Shown here: in pieces, positions 1 to 8,736 of the stretch
Layout: each line of letters begins with the position of its first letter
Position numbering within the stretch: the stretch's first letter is position 1
Assembly: GCA_904395885.1 (NCBI GenBank)
Contig: CAJFOF010000046.1
Location: 1 to 44,131, forward strand
Length of the DNA stretch: 44,131 bases
Direction: 5' to 3'
DNA from: an uncultured Lachnospiraceae bacterium
GTDB taxonomy: Bacteria; Bacillota; Clostridia; Lachnospirales; Lachnospiraceae
Translations under genes and position numbers: made by a program
The notes under the pieces: generated by a model
The model's input: the letters and a program-made list of their open reading frames with translations, nothing else
The model's database searches: none
What the model was told of the DNA's origin: nothing

Positions 1-351
<351 letters not shown>

Positions 352-400
352 CCAAGGCAGATGACGCCCTGCTTGACAGAGCTTTCACAGGAAACAAAAA

Positions 401-437
401 CCGGGACCCTGATTGAACCAAGGTCCCGGCTGTTTTT
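401..437 (+). terminator. Bidirectional intrinsic terminator between the GH1 gene and tRNA-Gly
   Basis: An 8-bp GC-rich stem (401-408 with 422-429) is followed by TGTTTTTA on the plus strand. On the minus strand the same stem is followed by TTTTTG. It can therefore end the glucosidase transcript and also the tRNA-Gly transcript coming from the other side. Confidence 0.85.
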
Positions 438-443
438 AAGAAG

Positions 444-514
444 AGCAGATGACGGGAATCGAACCCGCCTCCCCAGCTTGGGAAGCTGGTGTTCTACCGA
501 TGAACTACATCTGC
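444..514 (-). tRNA. tRNA-Gly (anticodon CCC)
   Basis: Read on the minus strand, the acceptor arms GCAGATG and CATCTGC pair perfectly. The anticodon arm CCAGC-TTCCCAA-GCTGG puts CCC at 34-36, and the T arm has GTTCGATTCCC. The discriminator is U, usual for bacterial tRNA-Gly. CCA is not encoded. It reads GGG codons. It has its own promoter just upstream and the shared terminator just downstream, so it is a single-gene unit. Confidence 0.95.
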
Positions 515-525
515 GGTACTGTGGT

Positions 526-554
526 AGTATAACACAGTCCTCTAAATATTTCAA
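526..554 (-). promoter_or_regulatory. Promoter of tRNA-Gly
   Basis: On the minus strand a -35 TTGAAA (549-554) is separated by 17 bases from a -10 TATACT (526-531). The -10 lies about a dozen bases upstream of the mature tRNA 5' end. The same TATACTACCAC context is seen at the other tRNA promoter in this window (13722-13750). Confidence 0.8.
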
Positions 555-605
555 GCATTTTTGTAAATTTTCATAATAATATCAGCCTTATCTACAATTT
601 CCGGC

Positions 606-965
606 CTATACAATCTCCGCCCCAAAAGGCATCAAAGCCAGCTTTGCCAGCTTAAAATGCTGAATTCCAAAAGGAATTCCAATTACTGTGACACATAGCA
701 GGCAACCCAGAACAGCCGACTCGACTGCCAGTGGAATTCCCGAGACGATCAGCCACACAATATTCAGCAGCAAAGAACCGACTCCGCCGCCATACCGCAC
801 TTCTTTCCCAAAAGGGAAGAAACTCAGGGATGCAAATTTAAAACACTGAATTCCCACAGGGATTCCTACTATTGTCAGACACCAGAGACAGCCGAACAAT
901 CCCCATGTCAGGCCGCTGATAAACCCTCCACAGAGAAACCATAACAAGTTGCCAAGACAGCCCAT
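606..965 (-). CDS. yccF: YccF-family (DUF307) small inner-membrane protein
   Basis: A 119-residue protein built as two similar halves. Each half contains hydrophobic helices followed by a GIPxGIQxFKxAxLxxxPFG motif (once as VGIPVGIQCFKFASLSFFPFG, once as IGIPFGIQHFKLAKLALMPFG), the hallmark of the YccF family of membrane proteins. Its function is not known to me. An ATG sits 6 bases further upstream, but AGGAGG is only 1 base from it. The second ATG has ideal 7-base spacing, so I start there. The gene lies about 100 bases downstream of add on the same strand with no clear terminator between them. It could be the last gene of the nucleoside operon, though nothing in its sequence links it to nucleosides. 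Confidence 0.85.
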   Translation of the reverse strand: MGCLGNLLWFLCGGFISGLTWGLFGCLWCLTIVGIPVGIQCFKFASLSFFPFGKEVRYGGGVGSLLLNIVWLIVSGIPLAVESAVLGCLLCVTVIGIPFGIQHFKLAKLALMPFGAEIV

Positions 966-1070
966 CGCCATACCTCCTGAACGAATTTTATGAGAGTCAG
1001 ATGGCTCGCGCTGGGAGATCCGGCGCTGCCACCCTGCCTTTCATAACATATAACGCACAGAAGCAAATTT

Positions 1071-2078
1071 TCACTTCAGAATACGCTGTCTCAGGAGCTT
1101 TTTTTCCTCGTCTGACAGAAAAGACGCACCGATGCTGTTTTCGAGAAGTCCTTTTTTCTCCCCTTCCGTCATTCCCAATTTCTCCAGGATCTCGAATTCC
1201 TGTTCAATGGTAGTCTGGGAGACAGTCATGTTGTCTGTGTTGACTGTCACTGCCAGCCCCCGCCGGTACAATGGAAGCAGCGGATGTTCTTCGGCACTGG
1301 CAAAAGCTCTGGTCTGCAGATTGCTGGTCAGACAGCACTCTAAGGGGATCTGCATTTCTTTTAATTCTTCTACGAGACTGTCATCATCTACGCAGCGAAC
1401 GCCGTGACCGATCCTGTAGGCTCCCATAGCCAGGGCTGCACGGATGCTTTCTGGCCCATCAGCTTCTCCGGCATGAATCGTATAAGGAATGTTCTTCTCC
1501 CTGGCTGCAACAAAGAACTTGGAAAAATCTCTGGTGGGAAAAATGGCTTCCGCACCGGCCAGGTCAACAGCAACCACCCGCGGAATACCACTTTCGCCTG
1601 CCGCCATCCTTGCCCTGGCAGATTTGATCTCTTCCTCGGCAATTCTGATTGTTTCCATATTTTCAGCTTCGTTTTCACTGCCCCTCATACAACAGAGAAT
1701 CAGATTCATCCAAATTCCCGGAGCACAGTCGCGAAGGCCTTTTAAAACCGCCTGAACCACCTCCTGCTGGGTCATGCCCTTTTTGGTATGAAACTGAGGG
1801 GCAAAACGCATCTCTGCATAGACAATTCCCTGGTCCCTCAGCTCCTGTCCCAACTCTCTGGCGCCGCTTTCCAGGGCATCCTCTGTCTGGAGAACTGCCA
1901 GCGGAAGGTCAAAACGTAACAGATACTCATTGAGATCCTGACAGTCAGCCGGTGCCTTCAAATACGGTGTCAGCTCCTCTTCTGTGTTTGCCGGGAGAAG
2001 AAGCTTCTGCTCCCTTGCCAGACGCAAAACCGTCTTTACGGGAAGTGAGCCATCGAAGTGCATATGAAGATCAATCAT
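1071..2078 (-). CDS. add: Adenosine deaminase
   Basis: A 335-residue cytoplasmic metal-dependent hydrolase that converts adenosine and deoxyadenosine to inosine and deoxyinosine. The zinc ligands are visible in order: HMHFDGS near the N-terminus (His5, His7), TIHAGE (His and catalytic Glu in the middle), GHGVRC, and NTDN with the metal-binding Asp. Length is normal for the family, and the N-terminus matches the family start. The gene begins 12 bases after cdd. It belongs to an operon with a nucleoside ABC transporter, so imported purine nucleosides would be deaminated at once. It could in principle be a related deaminase such as adenine deaminase of the same fold, but the neighbourhood favours adenosine. 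Confidence 0.93.
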   Translation of the reverse strand: MIDLHMHFDGSLPVKTVLRLAREQKLLLPANTEEELTPYLKAPADCQDLNEYLLRFDLPLAVLQTEDALESGARELGQELRDQGIVYAEMRFAPQFHTKKGMTQQEVVQAVLKGLRDCAPGIWMNLILCCMRGSENEAENMETIRIAEEEIKSARARMAAGESGIPRVVAVDLAGAEAIFPTRDFSKFFVAAREKNIPYTIHAGEADGPESIRAALAMGAYRIGHGVRCVDDDSLVEELKEMQIPLECCLTSNLQTRAFASAEEHPLLPLYRRGLAVTVNTDNMTVSQTTIEQEFEILEKLGMTEGEKKGLLENSIGASFLSDEEKKLLRQRILK

Positions 2079-2090
2079 ATCCTGATAACC

Positions 2091-2507
2091 TTACCTTTCT
2101 AAGTCTTTCGGACCAAAACCAAGAGGAAGCAGTTCCTTCAAGGTATATACCTGATAGTCCTTCGGATTTTTTGCCAAAATAATCTGAAACGTTTCCGGAT
2201 CGCAAAATTCCATCATAACCTGCCGGCATACCCCGCAGGGAGCACAAATTTCTAGTTCTTCTCTGTCAGCAGGACCTCCCACAATGGCAATAGCCTGGAA
2301 TTCCCGAATCCCCTCGCTGACCGCTTTAAAAAAAGCTGTCCTCTCTGCACAGTTGCTGGGAGTATAGCTGGCGCTCTCAATATTACAGCCTGTAAAGATC
2401 TGACCGTCATCCGTCAGCAAAGCTGCTCCCACCTGAAAACCGGAATAGGGAGTATAGGCGATTTTTCTGGCTTTCATGGCCAGTTGAATCAAGAGTTCTC
2501 TGTCCAT
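2091..2507 (-). CDS. cdd: Cytidine deaminase
   Basis: A 138-residue homotetrameric-type cytidine/deoxycytidine deaminase that produces uridine or deoxyuridine. The family signature is intact: CAE (NCAERTAFF) with the catalytic Glu, and PCGVCRQ supplying the other two zinc cysteines. Asn and Glu residues that bind the ribose occur in FTGCNIESASY. The start is ATG, with GAGGAGG five bases upstream. It lies between the transporter permease gene and add, 12 bases from the latter. A long hairpin separates it from nupQ upstream. It supplies pyrimidine salvage to complement adenosine deaminase. Confidence 0.96.
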   Translation of the reverse strand: MDRELLIQLAMKARKIAYTPYSGFQVGAALLTDDGQIFTGCNIESASYTPSNCAERTAFFKAVSEGIREFQAIAIVGGPADREELEICAPCGVCRQVMMEFCDPETFQIILAKNPKDYQVYTLKELLPLGFGPKDLER

Positions 2508-2536
2508 AGGTCCTCCTCTCTGCCGCCATCAGACAA

Positions 2537-2580
2537 CATCGGTTTGGCATACAGCCTGATTTCTGCATACCAAACCGATG
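2537..2580 (-). repeat. Long inverted repeat in the nupQ-cdd gap
   Basis: The arms 2537-2550 and 2567-2580 are complementary over about 13 of 14 positions (CATCGGTTTGG on one side) around a 16-base spacer. No U-tract follows in either direction, so it does not look like an intrinsic terminator. Inside an operon such a hairpin may act as an mRNA processing or stability element. Confidence 0.7.
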
Positions 2581-2593
2581 CGCGACGCAAAAG

Positions 2594-3532
2594 TTACTTT
2601 GATTTTACATAGGGCTTTCCGTTTGCTGCGGGAACTCTGCCGCGGCCTACGAAAAGAACCAGAGTGATAATTGTGACAACATACGGAATCATAGAAATGA
2701 GGTTTGGAGAAATCGTGTTTCCAGAACCTGCCATTACCTTTAAACCGCTGCATAGTCCAAACAAAAGGCAAGCTTTCATTGCCCCCTGAGGAGTGAACTT
2801 TCCAAAAATAACTGCCGCTATGGCGATAAAACCCTGCCCCACGATAACGATGGGACGGAACTGGTTGATTGTCGCCAGGGTCACATAGGCCCCGCCTAAC
2901 CCTGCCAGAAAACCGGAAAGGATCACACAGATATAGCGAACCCGGAACACATTGATTCCCAGAGTATCGCAAGCCTGAGGATGTTCTCCTACCGCTCTCA
3001 GCCGCAGGCCAAAACGGGTCTTATAAAAGACAAACCATACCACCAGCACCAGAACAAAACACAGATAAGCCGGCACATATGTGCTGAATACATTGTTGGC
3101 AAAAGAACCTACCGGAAACACACCGTCCAGCAGCTTCGGGAGCTTGCTGGCAGTATCAATCGGCGGTGTATCCGTCGAATTGTCAAACATGGCTTTGCAG
3201 AGAAAAACAGCAAGGCCGGGAGCCAAAAAGTTGATAGCCGTTCCGGAGATCGTCTGATCAGCTCCAAATGTAACACAGGCAATAGCATGGATCAAACCAA
3301 ACAGCGCGCCCGCCAGGCCTCCGCAGAAGAAGGCAAACCAGCCGTTTCCGGTAAAAAGAGCTACGGCCGCACCGGTAAAAGCACCTATGGTCATCATTCC
3401 TTCAATTCCAATATTGACAACGCCGCTTCTCTCAGAAAAGCAGGAGCCTAATGCAGCATACAGAAGGGGAGGCGTCGCCACCAGAGTCGCGTTGATCAGC
3501 AATCCTAAGTCTTTAATAATGGTATCCATCAT
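2594..3532 (-). CDS. nupQ: Nucleoside ABC transporter permease, NupQ-like
   Basis: A 312-residue polytopic membrane protein of the BPD_transp_2 family (the branched-chain amino acid/ribose/nucleoside permease superfamily). It shows the segments NIGIEGMMTIGAF and GEHPQACDTLGINVFRVRY, the latter being the cytoplasmic coupling loop typical of this family. About eight to nine hydrophobic segments are visible. It is the second permease of the pair, and its ATG follows the stop of the first permease by one base, so the two are translationally coupled. With NupO (ATPase), NupP and the BMP lipoprotein it forms an importer. Context with cdd and add points to nucleosides as cargo rather than sugars. 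Confidence 0.9.
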   Translation of the reverse strand: MMDTIIKDLGLLINATLVATPPLLYAALGSCFSERSGVVNIGIEGMMTIGAFTGAAVALFTGNGWFAFFCGGLAGALFGLIHAIACVTFGADQTISGTAINFLAPGLAVFLCKAMFDNSTDTPPIDTASKLPKLLDGVFPVGSFANNVFSTYVPAYLCFVLVLVVWFVFYKTRFGLRLRAVGEHPQACDTLGINVFRVRYICVILSGFLAGLGGAYVTLATINQFRPIVIVGQGFIAIAAVIFGKFTPQGAMKACLLFGLCSGLKVMAGSGNTISPNLISMIPYVVTIITLVLFVGRGRVPAANGKPYVKSK

Positions 3533-3533
3533 C

Positions 3534-4592
3534 TTACCCCCTTTTTCCTTTCAGCGCCAGTTTCTTAAATACATGTGAGACAGCAATAAACAGGATGATC
3601 GTTCCCATGATGATATCAACGACCTCCGACGGGGCATTGATCAGACTCAGTTTGCTGCCGCCGTACTTCATCGCACCATAGAACAGCCCTGAGAAAATAC
3701 AGCCAATGGGGTTGGAACCGGCAATCAGAGCCACTGTAATTCCCTGAAATCCGTAACTTTCCTGGGTGGCAAACTGGCTGACTCTCATGGACATTCCCAG
3801 AAGCTGGACTGCCCCGCCCAGACCGGCCAGACCGCCGGAAATTGCCATAGCTGTCATAACTGCCCGGTTTGCATTAATACCGCCGTACTCAGCGGCGTTT
3901 CTGTTAAATCCCACTGCTCTGAGCTGATAACCCAGCGTTGTTTTGTTGATCAGGAACCAGATCACAACGGCTGCAATGATGGCCAAAATAATGCCGTAAT
4001 TGACGTTGCTGCATCCGGTAAGCTGACGGATAGACTGGGGCATAAGGATCCGGGCTGATTCCAGAACATCCTTGGTGGCCTCTCCGCCGCCCTCTTTGTG
4101 GATAGCCTCCAAATTCACCACGTAATTGGACAGGTAGAAAGCGATCCAGTTAAACATGATGAACAGCAAGACTTCATTGATGCCCTTTTTCACTTTTAAA
4201 AAGCCAACCAGGCTTCCCCAAATAGAGCCTGCAGCGGCTGCCGCCAGAATACAAAGGGGAACATGGATAACAGCTGGAACATCAACCATAATGCCCACTA
4301 CAGCAGCCGCCAGGGTTCCCACTACGAACTGCCCTTCCGCACCGATATTAAAAACGCCAGTCTTGAAGGAAAATGCAACGCTTAAGCCGGTAAAAATAAG
4401 GGGGCTGGCATAAATGATCGACCATACGATAAACTTGGGTTTGCTGAATACTCCGGTAAACAATTTTGTATACGCTTCAATCGGATTGATTTTAGCCACC
4501 AGCAGGAAAAGCGCTCCTACCACAAATCCGATAACAATGGCAATAAGAGTATACAAGGCATTACTATTTAAAATACTTTTCTTTTCATTCAT
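3534..4592 (-). CDS. nupP: Nucleoside ABC transporter permease, NupP-like
   Basis: A 352-residue permease of the same superfamily as its neighbour, with an N-terminal helix after MNEKKSILNSNALY and about nine further hydrophobic stretches. Family segments seen are FNIGAEGQFVVG and RAVGFNRNAAEYGGINANR (coupling helix), then MRVSQFATQESYGFQGITVALI. The ATG overlaps the last codons of the ATPase gene by 8 bases and has AGGAGG nine bases upstream. It forms a heterodimer with NupQ in the membrane. Order ATPase-permease-permease is as in Bacillus nupOPQ. Confidence 0.9.
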   Translation of the reverse strand: MNEKKSILNSNALYTLIAIVIGFVVGALFLLVAKINPIEAYTKLFTGVFSKPKFIVWSIIYASPLIFTGLSVAFSFKTGVFNIGAEGQFVVGTLAAAVVGIMVDVPAVIHVPLCILAAAAAGSIWGSLVGFLKVKKGINEVLLFIMFNWIAFYLSNYVVNLEAIHKEGGGEATKDVLESARILMPQSIRQLTGCSNVNYGIILAIIAAVVIWFLINKTTLGYQLRAVGFNRNAAEYGGINANRAVMTAMAISGGLAGLGGAVQLLGMSMRVSQFATQESYGFQGITVALIAGSNPIGCIFSGLFYGAMKYGGSKLSLINAPSEVVDIIMGTIILFIAVSHVFKKLALKGKRG

Positions 4593-6129
4593 GCTGATTT
4601 CCTCCTGCCATCATCAGTCCTAACGTGTTTTCATCCGCATCTTTCCCGGCCATTCCGCCCTTGATCGTTCCGTCAAATATAACCTCGATCCTGTCAGACA
4701 GGCTCATGATCTCATCCAGCTCAAAGGAGACCAGAAGAACGGCTTTATTCTTGTTTCTCTGTTCGACAATGTATTTGTGGACAAACTCAATCGCCCCTAC
4801 ATCCAGCCCGCGGGTGGGGTTGACGGCAATCAGAAGATCCGTGTCATTGGTAACCTCCCGGGCGATGATGACCTTCTGCTGGTTTCCTCCCGAAAGCTGG
4901 CCTGCCGGCCTCTCCTCACAGCCGGACGGACGTATATCAAACTTCGCGATCAAATCTTTGGCGTGATCAAAAATAGACTTTTTGTTAAGAATCCCCTTCT
5001 GCGAAAACTCCTTCTCTCCAAAATTCTGAAGAATCAAGTTCTCTGCTACCGAAAATTCCAACACCAGGCCATGTTTCTGACGGTCTGCCGGGATACTGGA
5101 AATTCCCTTTTGGAACAATGCTCTGGGCGTCCAGTTAAAGACGTTCTCTCCCTTCATATAGATCTCCCCGGAATCTCCTTTTCGGAGGCCTGTCAGAATT
5201 TCCACCAGCTCAGTCTGTCCGTTTCCGTCAACGCCGGCAAGGCCTACGATCTCCCCTTTCCGGACTGTCAGATTGAGGCCTTTTAAGATCTCTGTCCCCC
5301 GGTAATCCTTTCCCCGGAGATTTTTAACCTCCAGAACCACCTCGCCAGGGGTGATATCTTTCTTTTCCACCGCAAATTCTACATCCCGTCCTACCATCAT
5401 AGATGCCAGTTCATTTTCCGTAACATCTTCCACCTTGACCGTGCGGATGTATTTACCCTGCCGGATAATGGTACAGTAGTCTGCACTGGCTTTAATCTCC
5501 TTTAATTTGTGGGTAATCAGAATAACTGATTTTCCGTCAGCCGTCAGATGGCCGATAATCTCAATCAGTTCCTCGATCTCCTGAGGAGTCAGAGACGCCG
5601 TGGGTTCGTCCAGGATCAGAATATCCGCTCCCCTGTACAGGACTTTCAAAATCTCCGCTCTCTGCTGCATTCCGACAGATATGTCTTCGATTTTTGCATC
5701 GGGGTCTACCTGCATATTGTACTTTTCAGAAAGTTCTTTTACCTTCTGTCTGGCAGATGCAAGATCCACCTGGAAACCTTTAATCGGCTCCATCCCCAGT
5801 ATGATATTTTCTGTTATCGTATAAGGCTGAACCAGCATAAAATGCTGATGAACCATACCAATCCCCAATTCAATCGCTTTTCCGGGACTGTCGATATTTA
5901 CCTTCTTCTCATTGACAAAAATCTCACCCTCTGTAGGCCGGTACAGACCATACAGGACATTCATCAGGGTACTTTTCCCAGCTCCGTTTTCTCCTAATAT
6001 TGCGTGAACTTCTCCCTTGTGGACAGTCAGGTTGATGTGGTCGTTGGCCACAAAATCCCCGAATTTTTTGACGATGTCCTTCATCTGGATAGTGACAGTG
6101 CTTTCGTCTACATGACTCGTCTTACCCAC
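4585..6129 (-). CDS. nupO: Nucleoside ABC transporter ATP-binding protein, NupO-like
   Basis: A 514-residue ATPase with two fused ABC domains. The first has Walker A GENGAGKST, the signature ISVGMQQRAEI and Walker B ILILDEPTASL. The second has a degenerate Walker A (GVDGNGQTE), the signature LSGGNQQKV and a Walker B region in which the usual DEP is replaced by AVNPTRGLDVG. This asymmetry is normal for the sugar/nucleoside class. An in-frame TTG at 6159 would add 10 residues. I prefer the GTG at 6129, which has AGGAGG seven bases upstream, while the TTG overlaps the upstream gene. It powers NupP/NupQ and sits between the activase gene and nupP. Confidence 0.92.
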   Translation of the reverse strand: MGKTSHVDESTVTIQMKDIVKKFGDFVANDHINLTVHKGEVHAILGENGAGKSTLMNVLYGLYRPTEGEIFVNEKKVNIDSPGKAIELGIGMVHQHFMLVQPYTITENIILGMEPIKGFQVDLASARQKVKELSEKYNMQVDPDAKIEDISVGMQQRAEILKVLYRGADILILDEPTASLTPQEIEELIEIIGHLTADGKSVILITHKLKEIKASADYCTIIRQGKYIRTVKVEDVTENELASMMVGRDVEFAVEKKDITPGEVVLEVKNLRGKDYRGTEILKGLNLTVRKGEIVGLAGVDGNGQTELVEILTGLRKGDSGEIYMKGENVFNWTPRALFQKGISSIPADRQKHGLVLEFSVAENLILQNFGEKEFSQKGILNKKSIFDHAKDLIAKFDIRPSGCEERPAGQLSGGNQQKVIIAREVTNDTDLLIAVNPTRGLDVGAIEFVHKYIVEQRNKNKAVLLVSFELDEIMSLSDRIEVIFDGTIKGGMAGKDADENTLGLMMAGGNQHE

Positions 6130-6155
6130 ACCTTTTCCTCCTATTCTCTCTTTTC

Positions 6156-7007
6156 TCAAACAACAATTACCGTTCCCATTCCTTCTGTTTTGGCGATCTT
6201 CTCCAGGGATTCCATCAACGCGCTGTCCGGTACCGGATACCCGGAATACTCTTCTCGCACCCCCATTGGCCGAAATGCAATAATCTTATAACGAATCGGC
6301 TGAATCTTCTGGTAGGGCCGAAGCATAGCCGCTGTACTCCGGACAGTACCCTCTGCGTCAAACAGTCCCGGAACGACCACAGTTCTCACTTCATAAAGCT
6401 TTCCCAAGCTGGCCAGATACCGGCAGTTATCCAAAACAATTCTATTGGAAATGCCGGTGACTGTCCGGTGATCATCTTCTTTAAAAGCTTTTATGTCCAG
6501 CATAACCCCGTCCGTAACTGTAAGCAGTTTTGGATATTCTTTAAAATCCAGGGTTCCGTTGCTGTCAATGAGGGTTCCCAGACCATTTTCCTTGCAGATC
6601 TGAAAAAATTCTGTCAGGAACTCTGGGTATAAGGTACATTCCCCTCCTGAGACTGTAACACCGCGGATAAAAGGGATCTGCCGTGCGACTCTGTCGTAGA
6701 CCTCCTGAGGCGTCATTTCCTGAATTCTCGGGCTTGCATCATGGCTGCATACATGAATACAGGTATCACAGAGAACACATTTGTCAGGATCATATCCCAC
6801 CTTCTGCCCGCTCTTATCCCTTGTCCAAAAAAGAGCACCTGTCGGACAGGCCGAGATACAGTCTCCGCATCCGATGCAGACTTTTCTGGTCTCCGGGTTG
6901 TGGCAATAGCGGCAATTCATGTTGCATCCCTGGAGAAAGACAGAAGTTCGATTTCCCGGTCCGTCTACCGCGCTGAAGGGAATAATCTTATTGACCAGAG
7001 CCCTCAT
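6156..7007 (-). CDS. yjjW: Glycyl radical enzyme activating enzyme (YjjW family)
   Basis: A 283-residue radical SAM protein. CNMNCRYC (Cys28, 32, 35) is the CX3CX2C site of the SAM-cleaving 4Fe-4S cluster. An insert then carries two ferredoxin-like clusters: CIGCGDCISACP (Cys44-54) and CVLCDTCIHVC (Cys77-87). Later VSGGECTLYPEF is the GGE motif. This layout is that of glycyl radical enzyme activases of the YjjW/BssD/HpdA type, which use a 5'-deoxyadenosyl radical to make the glycyl radical on a partner. The partner is the gene immediately upstream; its stop and this ATG are separated by one base. The protein is oxygen-sensitive by nature, consistent with an anaerobe. Confidence 0.93.
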   Translation of the reverse strand: MRALVNKIIPFSAVDGPGNRTSVFLQGCNMNCRYCHNPETRKVCIGCGDCISACPTGALFWTRDKSGQKVGYDPDKCVLCDTCIHVCSHDASPRIQEMTPQEVYDRVARQIPFIRGVTVSGGECTLYPEFLTEFFQICKENGLGTLIDSNGTLDFKEYPKLLTVTDGVMLDIKAFKEDDHRTVTGISNRIVLDNCRYLASLGKLYEVRTVVVPGLFDAEGTVRSTAAMLRPYQKIQPIRYKIIAFRPMGVREEYSGYPVPDSALMESLEKIAKTEGMGTVIVV

Positions 7008-7008
7008 C

Positions 7009-8553
7009 TTATCTCACCTTCCGCTCCAGGATATGACCGTTGATCTCAGCCCCAAGTCCCAAATGGGTAGTATCCTGAAGTACATTTTGCCCGGACTTTA
7101 ACTTTTCAATCTCAGATCTCTTCACCAGATAGCCGGTAATGCGAATCACATCACTGTCACTGGAATAGAAGGACAGGTAACGCAGATCCTTCCGGAAAGC
7201 TCCCTTTACAATGTCCAGGACAAATTCAGGGTTCTTGTGGACCGTCGTATCAATGGGGAAAATATCTCCGGTTCCAGACGGAAAATATTTGTGGAATTTG
7301 GAACACTGAAGGAGATGATCGATCAGTTCATCGGGCTCCTCGCCGATGGGAATACGGGTGCCCGGGCTGATATTCTGATCTTCTGCAATTCCTACCTGAG
7401 CGTGGAGGAGGAAATGTCCACCGGTCGCTTCGCAGTAAGGGTTCGTATGCTGACGGTTAAATCCATCAATCAGTTCCATGATTTCTACCCCCAGCTGAGT
7501 GGCATTGTCGTCTGTGCCGTATCTCCCCTCGATACCTTCCTTTTCCAAAAGAATATTGACGCACTCAGCCATGCCTACCATGCCGAACATGGCAGTAAAA
7601 CGATCTCTGTGGATAAAGCCCTCTTTTGCCAGGAAATTATTCTCAAAAAATCCGCTTTCCTCCACCTCAAATTTAATTCTGGCATCCATATACCGTGCCA
7701 TAATATCCATCACATATGGAAGCTGGTTTTCTTTAAAATCCTGAATATTCTTTGCCCTCTTTGCGATATTTCCCAGGATCAGGCGGCACAGAGTGTAAGA
7801 ACCGCCGCCCAGCAGCAGACCATTGTAGCAGCTTGCGATCACATAATTTTCTCCCAGCTCGCCCTTAAACATTTTATGATTCGCAAAGCTGGGCTTTGCA
7901 CTGTGCAGAGCTGTATCAACTGCCAGCAGGGCAAAATCATCCGGCGTAACGCCCTCTTCATATTTCATAGTCAGATTCGGAACTGCCTGCTCCAGCTCCC
8001 TCTCTACTTCCAGCAACAGACGCCCCGCTTTCGTTGCCTTTGGTCCGATGTTGGCATGGGAAAAAGAATCCAAAACCGTGCGGTCAATATGCTGCATAAA
8101 AAGCTTTAGCATTTTCTTGGCCTGAGCCTCGTCTACATCATCAATAAAAGGTTCCAGCAGTTCGTCCAGCGCCCCTACATATACAGGAAAATTTGTAACG
8201 CTGGGGACATGCTTATAAAAGATCAATAGAGAATTCAGCGCTTCATACAAATCTTTTGGCGGATCAAGCTGAAGGAACTTGCTTCCCTCTCTCATAAACT
8301 TAAAATAGTCCGGAATAATGTATCTCGGACGGACCGGGGCATGGCCCTCCGCCAGATCACAGATACATTTTACATCTCCCGGCACATTCAAAAGCTCATC
8401 CAATCCTTCTGGAAGATCCAGAACTTCCATCAGAGAATCGGCTTTGCCTGCCATATTCGCCACTTTCTGCTCGTGCGTCAGGATAGGGCTTTCAATAATA
8501 TCCAGTATTTCCTGCCGGGTCTGGTTCACCCGCTCCATAGAAATATCTCTCAT
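7009..8553 (-). CDS. yjjI: YjjI-family glycyl radical enzyme
   Basis: A 514-residue protein, short for a glycyl radical enzyme (pyruvate formate-lyase is about 760). The C-terminal radical loop is RITGYLVKR (Gly474, 40 residues from the end), matching the R-x-x-G-Y core. Candidate thiyl cysteine is Cys242 in SCYNGLLLGGG; other cysteines are at 256, 331, 374 and 417. The sequence matches my memory of E. coli YjjI (DUF3029). I do not know an established reaction for the family. A TTG one codon upstream is open, but the ATG at 8553 has AAAGGA nine bases upstream. The gene follows the BMP lipoprotein gene and a leaky terminator, and precedes its activase, which places the enzyme inside a nucleoside import operon. 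Confidence 0.9.
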   Translation of the reverse strand: MRDISMERVNQTRQEILDIIESPILTHEQKVANMAGKADSLMEVLDLPEGLDELLNVPGDVKCICDLAEGHAPVRPRYIIPDYFKFMREGSKFLQLDPPKDLYEALNSLLIFYKHVPSVTNFPVYVGALDELLEPFIDDVDEAQAKKMLKLFMQHIDRTVLDSFSHANIGPKATKAGRLLLEVERELEQAVPNLTMKYEEGVTPDDFALLAVDTALHSAKPSFANHKMFKGELGENYVIASCYNGLLLGGGSYTLCRLILGNIAKRAKNIQDFKENQLPYVMDIMARYMDARIKFEVEESGFFENNFLAKEGFIHRDRFTAMFGMVGMAECVNILLEKEGIEGRYGTDDNATQLGVEIMELIDGFNRQHTNPYCEATGGHFLLHAQVGIAEDQNISPGTRIPIGEEPDELIDHLLQCSKFHKYFPSGTGDIFPIDTTVHKNPEFVLDIVKGAFRKDLRYLSFYSSDSDVIRITGYLVKRSEIEKLKSGQNVLQDTTHLGLGAEINGHILERKVR

Positions 8554-8650
8554 CAAAATTCATCCTTTCGTTCTTAATAATTGTTGAATAGACTTTCTGC
8601 TTTTTCCCATCACTTCTCCAGGCAGCTCTTCTGCCGGCACAAGTCATAGG

Positions 8651-8698
8651 AAAAAAGGAGATATCCATAAGCAATTATTTCTGTTTATGAATATCCCC
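8651..8698 (-). terminator. Intrinsic terminator/attenuator between bmpA and yjjI
   Basis: On the minus strand, arms 8685-8698 and 8657-8670 form a roughly 13-bp stem with a few G-U or mismatched positions, followed directly by TTTTTTCC. It lies 40 bases after the lipoprotein stop. No strong separate promoter is evident before yjjI, so it probably lets a fraction of transcripts through. That would make more binding protein than transporter and enzymes. Confidence 0.75.
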
Positions 8699-8736
8699 TC
8701 CCTATTGTTATCTTGTCAAATCAGCTTCTGCGGCCA

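Noticed and set aside
2537-2580. nupQ-cdd hairpin as an intrinsic terminator
   Set aside because: No run of U follows the stem in either direction.
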